Assembly: GCF_020911865.1 (NCBI RefSeq)
Contig: NZ_CP087131.1
Span: 2,790,001 to 2,854,000, forward strand
Direction of reading: 5' to 3'
Origin: Chryseobacterium sp. C-71
GTDB taxonomy: Bacteria > Bacteroidota > Bacteroidia > Flavobacteriales > Weeksellaceae
Length of the DNA stretch: 64,000 nt
Under the pieces are notes generated by a model that saw only the letters and a program-made list of their open reading frames with translations, ran no database searches and had not been told where the DNA came from. The position numbers were made by a program, and so were the translations under genes. Numbering within the stretch: the first letter of the stretch is position 1; every line of letters begins with the position of its first letter. Below, piece by piece: positions 1-9,244 of this stretch.

Positions 1-784
1 CGGTTTTTAAATTTTTGATGTTTTCAAAATCATAGCCGTCGCCAACAATTAAAACTTTGTGTTTTAAGCCTTCGTCCAGAAGTCTTTTATGAACTTTCAA
101 CAGTCTGTCAAACCCTTTTTGAGGAAAAACTGTTCCTACGGAAATAAATGTCGGAATATTTTCATCAAATTGATAATTGATAACCGGTTGTTCAGCTTTC
201 GTTAAAATTTCTTTGGTATCTAATGGATTGTAAATCTTGACAATTTTCTGTTTTTCTGCTTCGTTTTTGGCTAAATCATGGAATAATTGCTCGATTTTTT
301 TTGAAATCACCATAATCGAATCAAACCCGAAAAACTTTCTGATTTCCTCATTGGTGTATTCTTTCACCTGCGAAAGGTCATTATGAATCCAAATGATTTT
401 TTTTGAAGAATGGTGGCTTGAGTGAAGAATTTCATCACGCATACCGTGAATTGCTGCAAACTCGATATCGTATTTTTTATCTTTTAAGATTAAGGTATAC
501 AAAAGGTCTGGAAATTCTTTCAGAACCCTTTGGAAGATAACCCTCGCCGCTTTCTCAGGAATATCCTGAAGACGGTTGGTGGTAATCATTTCACCTTTGT
601 TTAGGTAGATGACATTAATCCATTTCGGAACTTCGGGTAGGTATTTACCGGAATATAAATTTAGCAATAAATCAATTTCGTACTTGTCTTCCGGAAGATT
701 TTTGAGGAAGGTCACCAGTACTTTTTCAGCTCCGCCATGTCGCAGAGAGCCAATACGAATAAGGATTTTTTTCTTTTCGGTCAT
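1..784 (-). CDS. glycosyltransferase family 4 (partial, runs off the window)
   Basis: The ATG is at 784-782 and 261 codons are readable before the window edge, so the C-terminal end is missing. The N-terminus has the glycine-rich nucleotide-sugar fold motif SLRHGGAEKVLV. A later HNDLS segment and GTVFPQKGFDRLL (the start of the C-terminal Rossmann half) are typical of GT4/GT-B retaining glycosyltransferases. It begins one base after the stop of the acyltransferase gene at 785, so it is the downstream member of the same minus-strand operon. It most likely adds a sugar to the growing surface polysaccharide at the cytoplasmic membrane. Donor and acceptor cannot be read from the sequence. The family call is firm and the specificity is unknown. 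Confidence 0.85.
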   Translation of the reverse strand, partial: MTEKKKILIRIGSLRHGGAEKVLVTFLKNLPEDKYEIDLLLNLYSGKYLPEVPKWINVIYLNKGEMITTNRLQDIPEKAARVIFQRVLKEFPDLLYTLILKDKKYDIEFAAIHGMRDEILHSSHHSSKKIIWIHNDLSQVKEYTNEEIRKFFGFDSIMVISKKIEQLFHDLAKNEAEKQKIVKIYNPLDTKEILTKAEQPVINYQFDENIPTFISVGTVFPQKGFDRLLKVHKRLLDEGLKHKVLIVGDGYDFENIKNLKT

Positions 785-1348
785 TTATTTTTTTATGTGT
801 TTATAGGTGTAGGGAAGATGCTCCCTGATGTAAGCATCTAATTTTGGTCGGAAGGGCTCGAGTTCTCTCGGGTACATTACATTGTTTGCTAAAGCCTTAT
901 CGCCATATTCTTCGATTGTACAAATGAATTTTGCCGGAACTCCTGCATACACCGAGTTGTCGGGCATGGAAGAATTTAAGACAGAACCTGCTCCCAAAAT
1001 ACAATTGTTTCCCATCTGAGAGCCTGGTAAAAATGTACAGTTGTTGCCCACGAAACAATTGCTTCCGAGTTTTATTCTTCCAAAATTTCTTGCATCTTCA
1101 TATTTTTCCATGGTTCGGATGACGTACATTGCGCCGTCATGATTGATGAAAGTGCAGCCTGCAGTAATTTTGGTACGGTCACCGATTTCGATGAGGTAGG
1201 GTTCTGAACCGAAGGCCGGAGCTTCTATAAAAATGACATCTTTGCCCACCTTCATGCCTCGTGCTTTACATATTTCTATATAAGCGGTGTCATGTATATT
1301 TTGCCAGATGGCATGGATTTTTAGTATGATTCTGTAAAATAAATTCAT
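785..1348 (-). CDS. hexapeptide-repeat acyltransferase (LbH family)
   Basis: A 187-residue protein with left-handed beta-helix hexapeptide repeats: IGDRTKITAGCTFINHDG, then IKLGSNCFVGNNCTFLPG and MGNNCILGAGSV. The His in NHDG is the likely catalytic base of this O/N-acetyltransferase family. The C-terminus after VYAGVPAKFI is a short helical tail. A TTG lies one codon earlier (1351), but the ATG at 1348 is preferred. The gene abuts the GT4 gene at 784 and follows the GT4 at 1377-2534, so it probably O- or N-acetylates a sugar of the polysaccharide. Serine acetyltransferase-like activity is an alternative but less likely in this context. Confidence 0.85.
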   Translation of the reverse strand: MNLFYRIILKIHAIWQNIHDTAYIEICKARGMKVGKDVIFIEAPAFGSEPYLIEIGDRTKITAGCTFINHDGAMYVIRTMEKYEDARNFGRIKLGSNCFVGNNCTFLPGSQMGNNCILGAGSVLNSSMPDNSVYAGVPAKFICTIEEYGDKALANNVMYPRELEPFRPKLDAYIREHLPYTYKHIKK

Positions 1349-1376
1349 CAATTAATGTTTTAAATTGAAACGGGAA

Positions 1377-2534
1377 TTATTTTTCAACTAATTTAGTGAT
1401 GATATTTTCAACGGCATCAAAAATTTTCTGATTATCAAACTGTTTTTCAATATCCGTGAGATTTTCTTTAATTTTCGAAACAAATTCAGGTTCAGAAATA
1501 AATTTCTTCATCGCATCGTACATTTCGCTGGTTTCGTAATTGATGAGGTAGCCTGTTTTTTCATGACTGATCATTTCCGGAATTCCACCTACATTGGTTG
1601 AGATAATCGGTTTCTGAAGAATCAAAGAATCAGCAATGATCAGCGGCCAGCTTTCAGACTCAGAAGGGAGAATGAAGAAATCTGCATTTTTCACGTAAGG
1701 ATAAGGATTCAGCAATGATCCTAAAAACTCAAAACTTTGAGTTACACCTAAACTTTCTGCCTGTTTTTTTAAATTTTCCTTCTCATCACCATCACCGATG
1801 ACGGTAATGTGATGATCAAAGCCGTCTTTCAGCAATTGAGCATGTGCTTCCATCAATTTGTGAAAACCTTTGCGACTATGAAGTCTTGCTACAGAAACGA
1901 ATATTGGCTTGTCTGGAAATTCAGGTTGAAAAGCTGTAGCCTTAGTTTTTAATTCTTCAATCGGAATTGCATTTAAAATAACCTGATTTTCAGGAATGTT
2001 TAAATTGGGATATGTTTCAATTAAAATATCTTTAGTCTGCTGAGATCCAAAAATGAAATAATCAAACTGTGGAATCTGCTTTAAAATGGCAGGAACCAAC
2101 GGCTGTAATTTCGGAAGTGTGATGTCTGAATGAAACCAGCCTATTTTTTTTGAATTTTTATTAGTGGAATTTAAAACCGATGAAAATGCAGCATAAGTAG
2201 GCGCTATCTCAACTTCAAAATTTTCATTGAGTAATTTTCCGGCAATTTTGGGGTTCTTCTGAGCTTTTTGAAGTTTCAGTTTTCTTTTAGCCAGCTGTAA
2301 TTTTTGAATGACAGAATTTTTAGAAAAATCTTCTTTTCCGTTTGCGATAAAAACTTTTCTTACATGTTTCGGGAATTCATCTCTAAGCTCGCCCTGATTG
2401 ATATTTAAACAGACTGTCATCTCAAATTTTTCTTTATCAAGATGATTGAGCATGCTTAGAATTACTTTTTCAACACCACCCATTTCCATAGAACGGTGTC
2501 TGAAAAGAACTTTTATTTTATCTTTTTTCATCAT
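1377..2534 (-). CDS. glycosyltransferase family 4
   Basis: A 385-residue GT-B glycosyltransferase. The N-terminal GGVEKVILSML is the glycine-rich start of the first Rossmann domain. FVSVARLHSRKGFHKLMEA begins the second domain. PSESESWPLIIADSL near residue 295 carries the E-x7-E-type motif that contacts the nucleotide-sugar. It is paralogous to the truncated gene at 1-784 (shared HGG/MGG-EKV start and WxHxD segment). Its ATG overlaps the stop of the GT2 gene upstream by one base (TAATG), which implies translational coupling. Two ATGs are adjacent; the upstream one is used because of that overlap. Likely role: cytoplasmic assembly of O-antigen or capsule repeat units. Confidence 0.88.
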   Translation of the reverse strand: MMKKDKIKVLFRHRSMEMGGVEKVILSMLNHLDKEKFEMTVCLNINQGELRDEFPKHVRKVFIANGKEDFSKNSVIQKLQLAKRKLKLQKAQKNPKIAGKLLNENFEVEIAPTYAAFSSVLNSTNKNSKKIGWFHSDITLPKLQPLVPAILKQIPQFDYFIFGSQQTKDILIETYPNLNIPENQVILNAIPIEELKTKATAFQPEFPDKPIFVSVARLHSRKGFHKLMEAHAQLLKDGFDHHITVIGDGDEKENLKKQAESLGVTQSFEFLGSLLNPYPYVKNADFFILPSESESWPLIIADSLILQKPIISTNVGGIPEMISHEKTGYLINYETSEMYDAMKKFISEPEFVSKIKENLTDIEKQFDNQKIFDAVENIITKLVEK

Positions 2535-3373
2535 TAGCTAAATAATTGTTGAACTAATATTCTCAACTTTTTTTGAATTCTGTACGGGATAGAATTTTGA
2601 TATTCAAGCAGATCGTAAATCTGTTTGGGATCATTGAATTGGGAAGGAACTGTTTTTCCGTTAATTATTTTTAAATTTCTCCTTTGCATTGCAGTAAAAA
2701 TGACTTTAGAAAAATATTCCCGTGACTTGGGTCTGTTGTCGTTCTGTGAAATGCCTCCGGGATGTGTTCTGTACAAATAATTGGCTTCGTCAATGAATTT
2801 CACTTTTCCCTTTTCGTACATTTTTAAGTATAAATCCTGATCTTCGGCAATCTTCATTTCGGTATTTATCTTATCTGTCGTTTCATAAATGTCTTTTCTG
2901 AAACACACAAAATGGACAATATGAACCGGGCAGTTGAAAAAATAAGGATCATTATTGGGAACCGGCATTGGATTCTTTGGAATGTCAATCTGCTTAAGAT
3001 TTTCATCACATCTTACATATTTGGAATAGGTGAGTACAACCTCTTTCTGGTTTTTAAAAATTTCGATACTCGACTTTAAGGCATTGGGGGTAATAGCATC
3101 ATCAGGATCTACGAAACCACAAATTTCTCCTGTCGCCAATTCTATCAGTTTACTTTTGGTAATGCCTACGCCGCTGTTGTTTTCGTTTTTAAAAATTTTA
3201 AAACGGTGATCATCCCCAATAATTGACTTGATGACTTCTAAAGAATCGTCTGTAGAAGAATCGTCAAGGATTACAGCCTCCCAATTGTCATTACTTTGAG
3301 CAATAATAGAATCGTAGCAGTTCCTGAAAAACTTTCCATTATTGTAGTTGGCAATGAGTATCGAGAACTTCAT
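2534..3373 (-). CDS. glycosyltransferase family 2
   Basis: A 279-residue GT-A inverting glycosyltransferase. It has the classic N-terminus FSILIANYNNGKFFRNCYDS, the LDDSSTDDS loop, and a DxD-type metal site in GFVDPDDAITP at about residue 90. AEDQDLYLKM around residue 180 is the usual ED catalytic-base region. It is the first gene of the minus-strand run 3373 to 1, just downstream of a TAnnTTTG-type promoter element. It is coupled to the next gene by a TAATG overlap. Acceptor and donor are not predictable. Confidence 0.88.
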   Translation of the reverse strand: MKFSILIANYNNGKFFRNCYDSIIAQSNDNWEAVILDDSSTDDSLEVIKSIIGDDHRFKIFKNENNSGVGITKSKLIELATGEICGFVDPDDAITPNALKSSIEIFKNQKEVVLTYSKYVRCDENLKQIDIPKNPMPVPNNDPYFFNCPVHIVHFVCFRKDIYETTDKINTEMKIAEDQDLYLKMYEKGKVKFIDEANYLYRTHPGGISQNDNRPKSREYFSKVIFTAMQRRNLKIINGKTVPSQFNDPKQIYDLLEYQNSIPYRIQKKLRILVQQLFS

Positions 3374-3407
3374 CAGTGTGAGAGGATTTTGTATTAATAA
3401 ATTTTCA

Positions 3408-3415
3408 CAAAGATA
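3408..3415 (-). promoter_or_regulatory. promoter -7 element for the 3373-to-1 glycan operon
   Basis: Read on the minus strand the site is TATCTTTG, an exact match to the Bacteroidota primary-sigma -7 consensus TAnnTTTG. It lies 35 bases upstream of the GT2 start at 3373. No convincing -33 TTTG is seen. Confidence 0.5.
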
Positions 3416-3451
3416 ATTATTCTTAAAAATTATTAATAAGATAAAAATCTT

Positions 3452-3459
3452 TATTTTTG
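3452..3459 (+). promoter_or_regulatory. promoter -7 element for the plus-strand glycan island
   Basis: TATTTTTG matches the TAnnTTTG -7 consensus exactly. It sits 19 bases before the GTG start of the methyltransferase at 3479. It is divergent from the promoter at 3408-3415, so the two transcription units are separated by about 105 bases. The -33 element is not clear. Confidence 0.5.
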
Positions 3460-3478
3460 CAACATTAAAACAAACACT

Positions 3479-4249
3479 GTGAGCGAAATAACTAGAGTTC
3501 TCAAAACTTTTATAGGCTATCTGAAACGTCCGGATCTTTATCCTGAGCTGGGTAGAAAAATTATCAAAAATACTTTTAACAGAAACAGCGCCTTCAAAGG
3601 AAAAGAAAAAACTAACCTTTGGGCTTCACAAATTGCGATCACCCAAAAAGATGCTATTAATAAACTGTTTGACGTTGAATTTCAGCCTTTTTCAGAAAAA
3701 TATCCTCAGGAATTTAAAAAAGCTTTAGACATACAAAATGCCTGTCCGATAAAAATGGGAGGTGCAGGTGCTTTAGAACTTTTATACAGTGCTTGCGAAT
3801 TCACTCAGGCAAAAACCGTGATAGAAACCGGTGTTGCTTATGGATGGAGTTCTTTTGCTACACTTACATCTCTGCAAAAAAGAAACGGAACTCTGTACAG
3901 TTCAGATATGCCGTATTTAGGTCAAAATGGTGACCAATATGTAGGTTGTGTAGTGCCGGAAAACTTAAGAATAAACTGGAAACTCTTCCGTCATGCCGAC
4001 CGCGAATCTTTACCGAAAATTTTAAAAGAAAGCGGCGAAATAGATGTTGTGCATTATGATTCTGACAAATCTTATGAAGGAATGAGATGGGCTTACGACA
4101 CGCTTTATCCACGATTAAGAAAAGGAGGTGTCTTCATTTCTGATGACATTAATGACAACTCGGCTTTCCAAGATTTTTGTGAGCAGGAAAAAATCGCTCC
4201 TACCGTGGTGGAATTTGAAGGGAAATTTGTAGGAGTTTTTGTGAAGTAA
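3479..4249 (+). CDS. class I SAM-dependent methyltransferase (Methyltransf_24-like)
   Basis: A 256-residue protein starting at GTG. The SAM-binding motif I is VIETGVAYGWSSFATL at about residue 117. A later acidic segment, DVVHYDSDKSYEGMRW, and GGVFISDDIND fit the Methyltransf_24/MDMPI-like group that often methylates sugars in surface-glycan loci. First gene of the plus-strand island and just after a promoter element. No other in-frame start was found that keeps the N-terminal helix. Likely role: O-methylation of a sugar, possibly as a capping step. The substrate is inferred from context only. Confidence 0.75.
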   Translation: MSEITRVLKTFIGYLKRPDLYPELGRKIIKNTFNRNSAFKGKEKTNLWASQIAITQKDAINKLFDVEFQPFSEKYPQEFKKALDIQNACPIKMGGAGALELLYSACEFTQAKTVIETGVAYGWSSFATLTSLQKRNGTLYSSDMPYLGQNGDQYVGCVVPENLRINWKLFRHADRESLPKILKESGEIDVVHYDSDKSYEGMRWAYDTLYPRLRKGGVFISDDINDNSAFQDFCEQEKIAPTVVEFEGKFVGVFVK

Positions 4250-4298
4250 ATTTTTAAAGATTTAAAAGTAAAATATCAGAAAGAAACACATATAAAGT

Positions 4299-5666
4299 AT
4301 GAAAATAAATTTACAGAAAAAATTCTTGATTCTGTTCTGCATTCTGATATTCGTCTTATATCTTTTATGTATTTACTTTTATCCCAAAACAAGAGATGAA
4401 TTCTACTATCTTGTAAACGATCACTCTACAGTAATAGCTGAATTTTCGAACTCTTACTTTAATGTGAATGCAAGAATAGGACAGTTTTTTTCTAATTTGT
4501 CGGGAAGAAGTATGCTAGCAAACCTTATTACAAGTGGACTTATGTTTGTGAATTTTTTTTATTTAAGTTTTTTGACAGTTTTCAGAACTTTCCCCACAGC
4601 AAATAGCCTTAATCTAAAAAAAAGCATAATAATATCCGGATTGTTTATTTTTTTAATAAACTACTTCGGTGAAATGTTCTTTTATGTGCCTTATAGTACC
4701 AATTATACTTTAACAAATGTTTTTTACTTATTGTATATTTTTGTCATAATAGAATATTTTATTTACAATAGAGACCTTTTTAGTTTATATAAAATTCCCG
4801 TGTGGCTAATTATCGTATTCGGAATTTTTACAGGAATGGGAAATGAGCATGTGCCTCCCGCTTTACTGTTACTTACAGGATTGTTATTTTTAAGTTTTAT
4901 TATTAAAAACAAAAAGATTTTGCTCCCTTCGAAAAAGATAAGTTTTGCTTTCATAAGTGTTATAATTGGATATTTTATTTTGTTTTTTGCGCCTGCAAAT
5001 AGAGTGAGATTCAAAAAAGAAGGGAAACAAGAGTTTGGGTTTAATATCGCAGATTACTTTGGAAATTTAAAGCTAATTTCAAAAATTTATTATTATTATA
5101 ACTTCGAATTGTTGATTTTTCTAGGCATAATATCCACTGTCGTAATTCTTTTATTTGTTCGAAGAAAAATTGAGAAAAGCTTAATTTTTGAATTGCTTTC
5201 TTACATATTCTTAGCTTTAGTATGTATTTTTATAACAGCTTATTCTCCTATTATCGGTACGCGATTACTTTTTTTTAGCAATGTTTTATTTATATTGTCA
5301 GGATTTATTATTCTGTTTAGAAATAATCATTCGTTTTTTACGAGTTCAACAAAAACTAATTTAGCAACTATATTAGTTGGGTTATTTGTAGGAACATATT
5401 TTATTTCAGCTTTTATGATTTCTAAGAATGCTAATGAAAATTACTGTAAAGTAATGACCGAGATTGAAAACAAAGCAAAATCTTCAAAGAATGTCATTAT
5501 TGAAAAATCGTTTGATTATCAAATGAGTATTTTTGGTAAATTGAATAGAAAAGTTTTACTTGATACCGGCGAAAGCTATATCGATACAGACAATAAAAGC
5601 AATACTCCTGTAGAGAAAAACATTATTTATTTTTTTAAAATTAATACGATAAAGTCTGAAAAGTAA
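4299..5666 (+). CDS. polytopic membrane protein (DUF6056-like)
   Basis: A 455-residue protein with about ten hydrophobic segments. The first starts at residue 8, followed by an external loop with an acidic TRDEFYY motif at about residue 50, which resembles the loop-1 acidic site of GT-C enzymes and the DUF6056 family (recalled from memory). The C-terminal 80 residues after the last membrane segment are soluble. Directly followed, with no gap, by a dolichyl/polyprenyl-phosphate-sugar synthase-like GT2 at 5667. That pairing suggests a GT-C enzyme using a lipid-linked monosaccharide made by its neighbour to decorate the glycan outside the membrane. An O-antigen polymerase is an alternative. Confidence 0.6.
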   Translation: MKINLQKKFLILFCILIFVLYLLCIYFYPKTRDEFYYLVNDHSTVIAEFSNSYFNVNARIGQFFSNLSGRSMLANLITSGLMFVNFFYLSFLTVFRTFPTANSLNLKKSIIISGLFIFLINYFGEMFFYVPYSTNYTLTNVFYLLYIFVIIEYFIYNRDLFSLYKIPVWLIIVFGIFTGMGNEHVPPALLLLTGLLFLSFIIKNKKILLPSKKISFAFISVIIGYFILFFAPANRVRFKKEGKQEFGFNIADYFGNLKLISKIYYYYNFELLIFLGIISTVVILLFVRRKIEKSLIFELLSYIFLALVCIFITAYSPIIGTRLLFFSNVLFILSGFIILFRNNHSFFTSSTKTNLATILVGLFVGTYFISAFMISKNANENYCKVMTEIENKAKSSKNVIIEKSFDYQMSIFGKLNRKVLLDTGESYIDTDNKSNTPVEKNIIYFFKINTIKSEK

Positions 5667-6398
5667 ATGATGAAAAATAAAAATATTTTAATAGCCGTTC
5701 CCTGCTTTAACGAAGAAAAACGTTTACCATTACAAGATTTTGTTGATTATATATGCAATAACGAACAAGTATTTTGCTTTATAAATGATGGTAGTACAGA
5801 CAGAACCATTGATGTTTTAACTCAACTTAAAACCAAATTTCCTGATAAAGTGATTGTTGTTGACAGCAAAATAAATTTAGGAAAGTCAAATGCTTTACAA
5901 TATGGATATCAGTCTGTAAAAAATCATGATTTTACTCATTTTGCATACTTAGATGCAGATTTAGCTACGCCAATAGAAGAAATCATCAGAATGTCAGATT
6001 ACCTCGATAATCAGGTAGAGTTTGTATTTGGGTCGAGAGTCAACAGAATAGGAAGTAATATTAAAAGAAAGCTGTATCGTCACCTGATAGGACGTTTTTT
6101 TGCAACTATTAACAGTTTATTATTGCGTATTCCGGTTTATGATACTCAATGCGGTGCGAAAATTATATCTAAAGAACTTTCTGAAGAAGTATTTGTTCGA
6201 AAATTTGATACAAACTGGGTATTTGATGTAGAAATATTTTTTAGAATTTTACAGTTTAAGAAAGGAAGTGATATCAATATTTATGCAAAAGAAATACCTC
6301 TTGAAGTTTGGACTGATATTGGTGTATCTAGCATTAAACCGAAACATTATTTTGGTATTTTCACAGACCTCTTTAAAATTTATAGAATTTATAGATAA
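5667..6398 (+). CDS. polyprenyl-phosphate sugar synthase-like glycosyltransferase family 2
   Basis: A 243-residue GT2 with AVPCFNEEKRLP at the N-terminus, CFINDGSTDRT, the DxD site in YLDADLATP, FGSRVNR, and TQCGAKIISKEL. The DADLATP and TQCG-K motifs are characteristic of the ALG5/DPM1 branch that moves a sugar from UDP- or GDP-sugar to a polyprenyl phosphate. It lacks the C-terminal membrane helices found in GtrB. The ATG immediately follows the stop of the membrane protein at 5666, so the two are probably translated together and act in sequence. The sugar is unknown. Confidence 0.78.
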   Translation: MMKNKNILIAVPCFNEEKRLPLQDFVDYICNNEQVFCFINDGSTDRTIDVLTQLKTKFPDKVIVVDSKINLGKSNALQYGYQSVKNHDFTHFAYLDADLATPIEEIIRMSDYLDNQVEFVFGSRVNRIGSNIKRKLYRHLIGRFFATINSLLLRIPVYDTQCGAKIISKELSEEVFVRKFDTNWVFDVEIFFRILQFKKGSDINIYAKEIPLEVWTDIGVSSIKPKHYFGIFTDLFKIYRIYR

Positions 6399-6457
6399 GG
6401 AAGTAGAATGAATATTAAGAAAACATTTTTTATTTTAAATTAAAAACCTTTCAAAGA

Positions 6458-7282
6458 TTGAATACCAACAAGCTAATAACAAATGCAGACGATTTTGGAT
6501 GGTCAAAAGGTGTGAATCAGGCAATTCTTCTTGCAAGCAATGAAGGATATCTTTCACATGCAAGCCTCATGGCAAATACAGAAGATTTTACTCATGCTAT
6601 AAATGAGGTCATTCCTAATGCTCCTAAGCTCAAAGTTGGATTGCATGTAAATTTAACTTGCAGTAAAGCACTATCCGGAAAGAGTTTAATCACAGATAAA
6701 GAAGGTTTTCTAAACAATACTTTTTTAAAATTATTCTTTCTGCGAAAATCGAAAAATGCTCTTGAAAAGATAGAAAATGAAATTGAGCTACAGATAAAAA
6801 AATTAATAGAATATAACATCCATATTTCTCATATTGACGGTAATGAACATGTTCATATTATTCCTTCCATCAACAAAATTGTGCGGAGGCTGGCAAAAAA
6901 ATATAATATTGAAAGAGTGAGAGAGATTAATGAAAGATTTTCAACGACTTTTAAGTACAATCTTAGAACAGCGAGTTTTTCTAATGTTATCAAACTCTTC
7001 CTCCTAAAGTTTTTGAATAGTTTTAATTCTAATAAAAATGAAATTGAGTTTTACACAATTTTAAATACTTGTGAGATCAACTCTCAAAACCTTTTCACTT
7101 ATTTGCAAGCACAGGAAGGAAAAACAATTGAAGTGATGCTTCACCCGTCTTTAGTTCAGTTTAATGATAATCTGGATAGTCTGAATCCTCGATTTTTAGA
7201 TTTTTTCACTTCAGATTTCAGAAAAAAAGAATTTGAACTTTGTTTTGATAAAAAATTTAAAGACTATAAATTCTTAGAATAA
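6458..7282 (+). CDS. ChbG/HpnK (YdjC) family carbohydrate deacetylase
   Basis: A 274-residue protein beginning with the family signature ITNADDFGWSKGVN, so D11 and D12 are the expected base and metal ligand. GLHVNL supplies H63, and HISHIDGNEHVH supplies H125, H131 and H133 for metal binding. YdjC enzymes remove N-acetyl groups from amino sugars; HpnK acts on a hopanoid sugar. The start is TTG at 6458. The nearest ATG (6408) is in another frame and opens only a 12-codon ORF. Last gene of the plus-strand island, converging on the minus-strand GT2 at 7294 with an 11-base gap. Probably deacetylates a GlcNAc/GalNAc-type residue delivered by the preceding genes. Confidence 0.82.
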   Translation: MNTNKLITNADDFGWSKGVNQAILLASNEGYLSHASLMANTEDFTHAINEVIPNAPKLKVGLHVNLTCSKALSGKSLITDKEGFLNNTFLKLFFLRKSKNALEKIENEIELQIKKLIEYNIHISHIDGNEHVHIIPSINKIVRRLAKKYNIERVREINERFSTTFKYNLRTASFSNVIKLFLLKFLNSFNSNKNEIEFYTILNTCEINSQNLFTYLQAQEGKTIEVMLHPSLVQFNDNLDSLNPRFLDFFTSDFRKKEFELCFDKKFKDYKFLE

Positions 7283-7293
7283 GTTTCAAGAAT

Positions 7294-8235
7294 TCAAAAT
7301 AGCTCATTCCTGAAATTAATATTATATAATCCTGATTTTATACTCTGGAAATCTGTAAGTAAATATTTCGCAATCATTCCCCATTTTTTTAAAAGAGGAG
7401 CCTGTGCAATTTCCCAGCTTCTGTGGGTTCTTTTGATGTGAAGCTGTATGTCTTCAGACATCATTTTCTCGCTTTGAGCCCATTCATTTACAGCCCTCCA
7501 CAATAGTACTCTGGTGTTTGAAGGTTTTACTTTTTTTGCATCAACTTGTGTAATTCTGTTGCTCTCATGCACACCTCTCATGGCAACGGCATTGTCCAGG
7601 ATTCCGGGATAAAAGTTGAGGTAATATGAACTTCGAAATAGGAGCTCAGTATCCTGATGTAACCTTAAATGTGTTTTAAATAACGGCTGTACCTTTTCAA
7701 GCAAAGGTTTTTTTCTGATTGTTAAAGCATCGATACTGAAAAGGCCAAAACTTCCGAGCATATTTAGCTGACCCGGGAAAACATCTTCAGGTGCATGTTT
7801 TTTATAAACGGTTGTTAAACGGTCGCCAAACAATGAATAATATTGATCCTTTGCTTTTTCTGAATAATAATGCACACCCAAAGCACCGTAAACAGCATCA
7901 ACTTCATCATTTTTGAACAATTCTCTTTCAGCATCAAAACGGTTCGGAAGATAGTAGTCATCTGCATCCAGAAAAGCAATGAAATCTCCCGTAGATTTTT
8001 CGATTCCTAAGTTTCGGCTTGCTCCGGCACCGTGGTTTTTTTTGTCGGGATGCTGATACAATTTTACTCTTTCATATTGCTCTGCCAATTTTTCACAAGC
8101 TTCGAGAGCATTGTCCGGGGATTGGTCTTCAACCAAAATTATTTCGTACACTTCCTCAAACTGAAGAGCAGATTCTACAGCTTGCCTGATATATTTTTCG
8201 GCATTGTAAACAGGAGTGATAACGGAGATTTTCAT
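7294..8235 (-). CDS. glycosyltransferase family 2 (paralogue A)
   Basis: A 313-residue GT2 with ISVITPVYNAEKYIRQAVES, LVEDQSPDNAL and the DxD-region FLDADDYYLPNRFD at about residue 93. LHQDTELLFR is the likely catalytic-base segment. It is clearly paralogous to the gene at 9231-10184: both contain HPDK-NHGAGA-RNLGIE, FLDADDYYLPNRFD and a late RGVH--NRIT motif. It is the last gene of a long minus-strand run and converges with the YdjC gene. The donor is not predictable. Confidence 0.87.
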   Translation of the reverse strand: MKISVITPVYNAEKYIRQAVESALQFEEVYEIILVEDQSPDNALEACEKLAEQYERVKLYQHPDKKNHGAGASRNLGIEKSTGDFIAFLDADDYYLPNRFDAERELFKNDEVDAVYGALGVHYYSEKAKDQYYSLFGDRLTTVYKKHAPEDVFPGQLNMLGSFGLFSIDALTIRKKPLLEKVQPLFKTHLRLHQDTELLFRSSYYLNFYPGILDNAVAMRGVHESNRITQVDAKKVKPSNTRVLLWRAVNEWAQSEKMMSEDIQLHIKRTHRSWEIAQAPLLKKWGMIAKYLLTDFQSIKSGLYNINFRNELF

Positions 8236-8245
8236 GATGATGATT

Positions 8246-9244
8246 TTAAACTTTGATTTTTAATTTTAAGTACTCTGTTAGCTTCTTTTCTATAAAAAGA
8301 TAAAGAACTGATGATAAAACAATAACAAGTATAATCTTTAAAATAAAATAAGGGATGATAAAGGTTTCATTTGGGATAATTCTTCTTGAAAAAATTTCAA
8401 CAAATGAGTGGGATAGATATAATGAGTAAGAAATGTCTCCCAAAAAAATCAGAAATTTATTTCCCTTACTTTTAAAAGTATAATCGAACAGTAAAAAAGC
8501 TAAAACAAATAGTGAAACAATCACGAGCAAAATCATCTCATTCTTTATTTGAATAATATTAAAAAACATTAAAATAAATAAAAAAATGCCAAAAAGAGAA
8601 ATAGGGAGAGCAACTTGTTTAGAAACTGAAAATTTATTAAAATAAAGCCCTAAAAGAATTCCTGAGATGAAATAGAGGTTGAGTTCGCTTGTAATCATCT
8701 TAAGATAGGCTGTCTCAAATTTAAAAATCACTCCTAAAACGTAAGAGGTTACAAAAAAACTAATGATGAAAAAATATCTTTCAGTTTTAAAGAAAAATGA
8801 AAGGCCGAAAATCAGATAGAAAAAAATTTCGTGGTTGAGAGACCACCCCAAATACAGTACTGGTAATTGATCTTCAAGCGGCAAAAAAAGTAAAGAATAC
8901 ATCAGTCTTTTTAACCCGACTCCTTCAGAATAGTATAAAATACTTCCTCCCAAGATAATCCACGCAAATGTGAGCAGGTAATATAATGGAATAATTCTGA
9001 TGATTCTTTTTTTGAAAAATGAAATTATTTCTTTGGTTGTATTTTCTGCAAATTTGATTTTTTTAGTCGTGAAAACCATGATGAATCCACTTATGACAAA
9101 GAATATAGGTACTCCGATACTTCCTCTTCCGAAAAGAATTTCGCCAAGTTTAACATCACCCAAAATAAGTCCTTCACGTAAGTGAAAGCAGCAAACAAAT
9201 AGTGCGGAAATTCCACGTAAAATCTGGAGATTATGAAGCTTCAT
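8246..9244 (-). CDS. acyltransferase 3 family membrane O-acyltransferase
   Basis: A 332-residue integral membrane protein with about ten hydrophobic helices. The N-terminal LQILRGISALFVCCFHLREG contains the R--A---V-xxH pattern of acyltransferase family 3, where the His is essential. VPIFFVISGFIM is the second family hallmark. These enzymes (OafA-like) O-acetylate or O-acylate sugars on the periplasmic side. Its ATG overlaps the end of the GT2 at 9231 by 14 bases, indicating coupling. Most likely adds acetyl groups to the polysaccharide. Confidence 0.88.
   Translation of the reverse strand: MKLHNLQILRGISALFVCCFHLREGLILGDVKLGEILFGRGSIGVPIFFVISGFIMVFTTKKIKFAENTTKEIISFFKKRIIRIIPLYYLLTFAWIILGGSILYYSEGVGLKRLMYSLLFLPLEDQLPVLYLGWSLNHEIFFYLIFGLSFFFKTERYFFIISFFVTSYVLGVIFKFETAYLKMITSELNLYFISGILLGLYFNKFSVSKQVALPISLFGIFLFILMFFNIIQIKNEMILLVIVSLFVLAFLLFDYTFKSKGNKFLIFLGDISYSLYLSHSFVEIFSRRIIPNETFIIPYFILKIILVIVLSSVLYLFIEKKLTEYLKLKIKV

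Noticed and set aside
6408..6446. ATG at 6408 as the start of the YdjC gene
   Set aside because: It is in another frame and stops after 12 codons; the TTG at 6458 leads straight into the family N-terminus.
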